Shown here piece after piece: positions 19,029 through 22,643 of a stretch of DNA of 22,643 nucleotides. The stretch covers positions 1 to 22,643 of IMG/VR virus record IMGVR_UViG_3300006875_000182. One strand, given 5' to 3'. The stretch comes from a virus. The first letter of the stretch is position 1, and each line of letters opens with the position of its first letter. The translations under genes and the position numbers were made by a program. A model generated the notes under the pieces. The model saw only the letters and a list, made by a program, of their open reading frames with translations. It was not told the DNA's origin and searched no databases.

Positions 19029-20336
19029 TTAACGCTTTGTCAAACCGTACTTCTTGTACAAGTCTTCTTCGTCGCCTAATTGATCGGGTATCTTGAATGA
19101 CTTGCCACCAGCGCGAATCATGTTGTTAGTGACAACTCTTCGGAACTGCTCTTTTTGACGAATAGTGTCCTCACTATCGCCAACTTGTGGGAAGTAGTTT
19201 TTGTACTCTTCAGCCCACTCATCAACACCAATCGCAGCTCCCGATTCTTTGCGAAGGTTTGCACGAATCCAGTTGTTTGCTGCTTGCAAGTATCTTTGAC
19301 GGTCAGGAGACAAGCCACCAACTTTGTCAGGAATAACGGCTGGAATTTTGTCTCCAATCAGCGGAATGGCTTTTGTGATTGATTCAACATATCCAGGACG
19401 CTCTGATCCACTTGTTTTAGAAAGTACGCTTGATGCCAAAACCATGCGAGAAGCAAACCCGGCTGCATTTGTTTCATCTGTCGTTGGTTTTATGCCCTTA
19501 CCCATAACAGGCTGACCGTCCTGCATGAGAGGCTCCATCTTCCCAGTACGAGGATTAAAAACAATGTAACCACCCTCAGTCTCAATAGGCTGAAGAGAGA
19601 CTGGGCGTTCTGGTGCGAGACCCTTTGGAATGCGACCAATCTCTACACCGTCTTGATAACGGATGATGACGTTTCCTGCATCAATGTCTGTGAATTTCTG
19701 TTCTTTTGGTTTGCCAACGCCTCGGGCTACCAAACGAGCTTCACCTTCAGGAGTGATCTCTGTCAAAGATTCCTCAGCACCCAACTTGATGCGCTCGGGA
19801 GCGGTCAACTTACGGATATTTTCAATCGCCGGGATCACCTTCATCGCCACACCAGGCGCACGAGCAAGAAGCTGCTGAAGCGCAGCCATGTCAATCTGAG
19901 GTTGCCCAATCGTCATACCAGCGCCGGGCATCAAATTGCCTTCATCATCACGAAGCGGCATTTGCGTTTGCTGACCATAGAAGGTCGGCATAGCAGCGCC
20001 AGGACGATAAATCTGAGGAAGAATCTGCTGGGCCATCTGCTGCTCAAGACGAGCCTGTTGGCGCTCCATGATCTGCTCTTGAAGCATCCGATCACGGACA
20101 GCCTTGTCGTATGCGCCTTGGTAGGCTTGCTGGCCTGCCGCCACGCCTTGAGCGAGTAGCTGACCAATTCCCCTGCGCTGAGGGCTGGGGCCAGACCCTG
20201 CGAGTAGGGAAAGCCCTACATTCAGGAGTCCTTGCTGTTGGGCTTGCCTTTGAAGACGAGCCGCTTCATCTTCTCCCAATAAAGCAGTAGCGTATCCCGG
20301 CTGCTGACCAAAAAGTTGAGCAAAGAGTTCATTCAT
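19029..20336 (-). CDS. Virion/ejection-type protein (435 aa)
   Basis: It starts MNELFAQLFGQQPGYATALL and has a Gln/Ala-rich helical part (LLAQGVAAGQQAYQGAYD, MEQ-type repeats) and a conserved C-terminal helix bundle (RYLQAANNWIRANLRKESGA, VDEWAEEYKNYFPQ, near 355-385). I recall that C-terminal region in predicted DNA-transfer proteins of aquatic phages. The ATG at 20336 is one base after the previous stop; longer in-frame starts have no ribosome binding site and cut into the neighbour. No transglycosylase motif is seen. Probably part of the ejectosome. Confidence 0.72.
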   Translation of the reverse strand: MNELFAQLFGQQPGYATALLGEDEAARLQRQAQQQGLLNVGLSLLAGSGPSPQRRGIGQLLAQGVAAGQQAYQGAYDKAVRDRMLQEQIMERQQARLEQQMAQQILPQIYRPGAAMPTFYGQQTQMPLRDDEGNLMPGAGMTIGQPQIDMAALQQLLARAPGVAMKVIPAIENIRKLTAPERIKLGAEESLTEITPEGEARLVARGVGKPKEQKFTDIDAGNVIIRYQDGVEIGRIPKGLAPERPVSLQPIETEGGYIVFNPRTGKMEPLMQDGQPVMGKGIKPTTDETNAAGFASRMVLASSVLSKTSGSERPGYVESITKAIPLIGDKIPAVIPDKVGGLSPDRQRYLQAANNWIRANLRKESGAAIGVDEWAEEYKNYFPQVGDSEDTIRQKEQFRRVVTNNMIRAGGKSFKIPDQLGDEEDLYKKYGLTKR

Positions 20337-20337
20337 A

Positions 20338-21159
20338 TCACCCACCCAAAAGTCCAAGCAAAGCACCACCAGCTGCACCAACTGGGCCAAACATCTGTCC
20401 CCCGGCTAGTGCGCCACCCAATGCCCCAGAAGCTCGGTTGTAGTAAACAGGAGTCGTCTGCACCGATCCCCGTGGAGAACCCTGAACCGCCGCCAGATAG
20501 TTCTGGAGTTGAGCCTGTGGCAGACCCTGGAGGAAGTTGAATCGGTTGATATCAGCCTGAAGCGCGGCTTGTTGATAGCCTTCTGCGGTCTGGCCTGCAC
20601 CCATCAATTGCTGAATATCACCGTAGTCCGCAGCCGCCAATGCTGGCGCACCACCGATCATGGCCTGCTGTCGAGCACGTTCAGCTTCGTAGTTCTGATA
20701 CGCCAACTGTCCTGCGGTGTTCGCAAGCGTCTGAGCCAATTGACCAGTTGCCCGATCCTGAAGCTGACCCATCGCTCCTGAGCCGTACCGTCCTGCGCGA
20801 GATGCTTGGGAAGAAATGCCCTGCATCGCGTCATAAAAAGATTGCTGTGCGGCCTGAGCAGCAGGTTGGAATGCACCCTGAAAGAAAGGGTTTCCACCTA
20901 GATATTGGCCTTGAATCGTGTTCAGAGCCTGCTGTTGAGCGCCTGGCAGAAGAGGAGAACCCATCACTGCTCGTTGTTGAAGCGCTCCTAGAGCCTGCTG
21001 AGTCTGTGCGGACGGCCCGACATAGGTCTGTCCGGGGTAATACTCAGGGGTTTCAGTGGTGTAGAGCCTCTGAGCCTCACCCAGTCCATATTGAACATAC
21101 GGACGGACTGCGGGATCGAGTTCGTTCGTCGTCGTTTGCGTGCGAGTAGAACCACCCAT
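20338..21159 (-). CDS. Virion/ejection-type protein, Gln/Ala/Gly-rich (273 aa)
   Basis: The sequence includes DPAVRPYVQYGLGEAQRLY near the start, YYPGQTYVGPSAQTQQALGA, many Gln/Ala-rich helices and a C-terminal glycine-zipper (ALGGALAGGQMFGPVGAAGG). The pattern resembles the first of three internal or ejection proteins in short-tailed aquatic phages. GGAGG precedes the ATG at 21159, directly after the GNAT stop. It and the next two genes read as one structural set. Confidence 0.75.
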   Translation of the reverse strand: MGGSTRTQTTTNELDPAVRPYVQYGLGEAQRLYTTETPEYYPGQTYVGPSAQTQQALGALQQRAVMGSPLLPGAQQQALNTIQGQYLGGNPFFQGAFQPAAQAAQQSFYDAMQGISSQASRAGRYGSGAMGQLQDRATGQLAQTLANTAGQLAYQNYEAERARQQAMIGGAPALAAADYGDIQQLMGAGQTAEGYQQAALQADINRFNFLQGLPQAQLQNYLAAVQGSPRGSVQTTPVYYNRASGALGGALAGGQMFGPVGAAGGALLGLLGG

Positions 21160-21552
21160 TTAGACCTCCAATGCCCACGAACGGGGCTTAAATCCTAGTT
21201 GCTTGGCTTTTCGTGCCCAACCAGGACGCCAAGATTCAAATGTGATGCGCCTTGCACCACGTTGAGCAATGTTCATAAGATGCTGCCAGCCTGCGTCGAA
21301 GTGTCCGACTTCGGAAAGGTACGCGCACCACACATGGAGTGCGTCGTCTCGGGGCTGGAGAACCATGAACCCGACTGGCCTTGCGTCAGACAGACCGACC
21401 CAGAGCATGGACTTCCCGGCAAGACAATCAGCGTACACATCCTCGGGAATCCATCCCTCCGGTGTCTTGTGCAGAATCTGCTCGAGTCCCGGTCTGACGA
21501 ATCGCCACCATTGTCGCAGATCGTTCGGGGAAATCAATCGGACTTCCATCAT
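21160..21552 (-). CDS. GNAT-like acetyltransferase within virion operon (130 aa)
   Basis: The order LISPNDLRQWWRFVRPGLEQ, SMLWVGLSDARPVGFMVLQP, LHVWCAYL and the C-terminal RKAKQLGFKPRSWALE follows the GNAT fold, with the last segment matching the usual '..GF......' end. The acetyl-CoA loop (Q/RxxGxG/A) is not obvious, so activity is uncertain. Such proteins often stand between head/neck and ejection genes in podovirus-like phages; a structural or virion-modifying role is possible. The ATG at 21552 overlaps the previous stop (ATGA). Confidence 0.7.
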   Translation of the reverse strand: MMEVRLISPNDLRQWWRFVRPGLEQILHKTPEGWIPEDVYADCLAGKSMLWVGLSDARPVGFMVLQPRDDALHVWCAYLSEVGHFDAGWQHLMNIAQRGARRITFESWRPGWARKAKQLGFKPRSWALEV

Positions 21553-22331
21553 CCCACCAGCACATAAGCAAAGGTCTTATCGGCGGTGGAATTAGCGAAA
21601 TGGCTGATAGTTGCCGATCCCTGAGTCTGCGATGAAACGTACACATTTGCGATGCTCGCCATTGAGACACATGAAACCGTGACGATCACACTTGGAGTCG
21701 CTGGCCTGGTTGGGCTTGTCTGTGCAGGAATTTGCTCAATCGTCACCGCTGTGTTAGTGGTAGCCCACATCAATTCGATGTAGTCATTCGCCGCCACAGA
21801 GACAAAGAAGTTCAGCGCCGCGATCAGATGTCCAGGCGTCCCTCCATGAGAGTTCGGGATGGAGAACTGACTGTTACTTCCAGCAATGTCTGATCCGTTC
21901 TTCCTGAACCAAACATCCACGTCGTGAATCTGCGTGTCGGTGTTCTGAAACTGGATTGAGAACTGGATGTTGTAAGTCCCGGCGTTTTTGAAATTGATCC
22001 GGGAACTATTCGAAAGCGTCACACCATTGGAGAAATCCGTGGTGTTGTAGGTGATCGCGTAAGCGGTTGTCGTCGATGCAGCCGTCTGATCGGTGGTGTC
22101 CTGGAATCCTCCGAACGGAATCTGATCGGCATAAGCCGCAGCAGAGAACGGGATCAGAATGATCTTCGTGTCAGGACTGATTCTCTCGTCGTAGAGAGTC
22201 GTAGTGAGTGCGCCACCCGTGGCTAGAGTGATAGTCCCGGTGTTGTTGGACTTGCCATTCATCAGACCATTCACTACCTCCGAAATGCCGCGAGGATCGG
22301 CACCGAATGGAGGAAGAACACGGAACATCAT
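21549..22331 (-). CDS. Structural protein with C-terminal jelly-roll-like domain (260 aa)
   Basis: The N-terminal module (FRVLPPFGADPRGISEVVNG ... TTTLYDERISPDTKIILIPF) and C-terminal module (about 110-215: SSRINFKNAGTYNIQFSIQF, VDVWFRKNGSDIAGSNSQFS, ALNFFVSVAANDYIELMWAT) both match recurring phage pieces. The second resembles a C1q/TNF-like beta sandwich found in virion decoration proteins. It is probably exposed on the head or tail. Two adjacent ATG codons start it; the first overlaps the upstream stop (ATGA). Confidence 0.72.
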   Translation of the reverse strand: MMFRVLPPFGADPRGISEVVNGLMNGKSNNTGTITLATGGALTTTLYDERISPDTKIILIPFSAAAYADQIPFGGFQDTTDQTAASTTTAYAITYNTTDFSNGVTLSNSSRINFKNAGTYNIQFSIQFQNTDTQIHDVDVWFRKNGSDIAGSNSQFSIPNSHGGTPGHLIAALNFFVSVAANDYIELMWATTNTAVTIEQIPAQTSPTRPATPSVIVTVSCVSMASIANVYVSSQTQGSATISHFANSTADKTFAYVLVG

Positions 22332-22643
22332 CGACGGCCCCTAGGAACGATGTTCACATCAACCGCTGCCATCGTCGTCCAGTTCCCCGTTGGGACTACC
22401 TTGATCCGATGGTACTTGCCAGAGCTTCTCAGAGCGACGCGGTTTTCATCACTCGCGGCCACCGCAGTTGAGTACGAGATCGTGTCGTCCAACATCTCCC
22501 GCGATGCAACCGCCACAGTAGCCGATCCGTTGTCGATTTGAGGCCGAGCCAATGTGATCAGGCTTGCACTTGAGGTCAGGTCTCCAGTCTCAATGAATGC
22601 AGACATGGGAGTTCCCTCAAAGGTCACGATCTTGGCATCCCTC
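22328..22643 (-). CDS. Structural protein, C-terminal part (cut by window edge)
   Basis: The reading frame is open to the right edge, so the 5' end is missing; a GTG at 22627 is probably internal. The visible 104 or so residues include FIETGDLTSSASLITLARPQ, DENRVALRSSGKYHRIKVVP and VDVNIVPRGR. This resembles the C-terminus of phage tail or head-tail connector proteins found upstream of ejection genes in aquatic podovirus-like genomes. The exact role cannot be told. Confidence 0.7.
   Translation of the reverse strand, partial: RDAKIVTFEGTPMSAFIETGDLTSSASLITLARPQIDNGSATVAVASREMLDDTISYSTAVAASDENRVALRSSGKYHRIKVVPTGNWTTMAAVDVNIVPRGRR

Noticed and set aside
19653-20159. 168-residue plus-strand frame opposite the 435-residue virion protein
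   Set aside because: Antisense shadow; Leu/Arg/His-rich without motif, while the opposite strand has a coherent protein.

Overview
This window is phage DNA: roughly 22.6 kb of a tailed double-stranded DNA phage genome (Caudoviricetes), cut at both ends inside virion or packaging genes. Coding is very dense, with a G+C content that looks slightly above 50%, and most genes join by 4-nt stop/start overlaps (ATGA or GTGA). The three ejection-type virion proteins, the self-chaperoned tail fibre and the 3-TM holin resemble short-tailed phages from freshwater and marine samples. The small early proteins carrying repeated 'EREDCA..C' modules resemble those I associate with phages of Burkholderiales-like Betaproteobacteria. 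That host assignment is inference only. No integrase and no CI-type repressor are visible here, so the lifestyle is open.

Layout. (1) 1-6151, minus strand, read from right to left. A Cro-like regulator comes first, then a small exported Cys-rich protein, a DUF1376-type replication protein, small proteins, RusA resolvase, MazG-like protein, a tiny hydrophobic protein, a conserved phage protein and an HNH protein. An intrinsic terminator follows at 3061-3082. Beyond it lie small basic and Cys-rich proteins, a ParB-methyltransferase fusion, the small terminase and the start of the large terminase. (2) 6152-6360, a divergent control region with a likely rightward early promoter, an operator-like palindrome and a 5' hairpin. 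(3) 6361-12383, plus strand. A recombination block (Erf annealing protein, YqaJ/lambda-type exonuclease, SSB-like protein) is followed by about a dozen very small accessory genes, two of them winged-helix proteins. (4) 12276-22643, minus strand, read from right to left. Virion proteins come first (two structural proteins around a GNAT-like protein, three ejection-type proteins, tail fibre), then small post-fibre proteins, then the lysis block (coiled-coil membrane proteins, lipoprotein, 3-TM holin, GH19 endolysin). The lysis block converges on and overlaps the end of the plus-strand operon.

How the parts fit. Erf, exonuclease, SSB-like protein and RusA form a recombination set split across the two divergent early arms. 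The DUF1376 protein is the likely replication initiator. Its gene carries sequence that could be the origin: two copies of a 15-bp repeat and a 7-bp tandem array with five GGG tracts. Its start codon and ribosome binding site lie in one arm of a long inverted repeat. The packaging genes lie downstream of a promoter-like sequence followed closely by a strong terminator, which resembles the lambda pR'-tR' late switch.

No tRNA, rRNA, CRISPR array or insertion sequence was seen. The longest stretch without a gene is the control region (about 210 bp).
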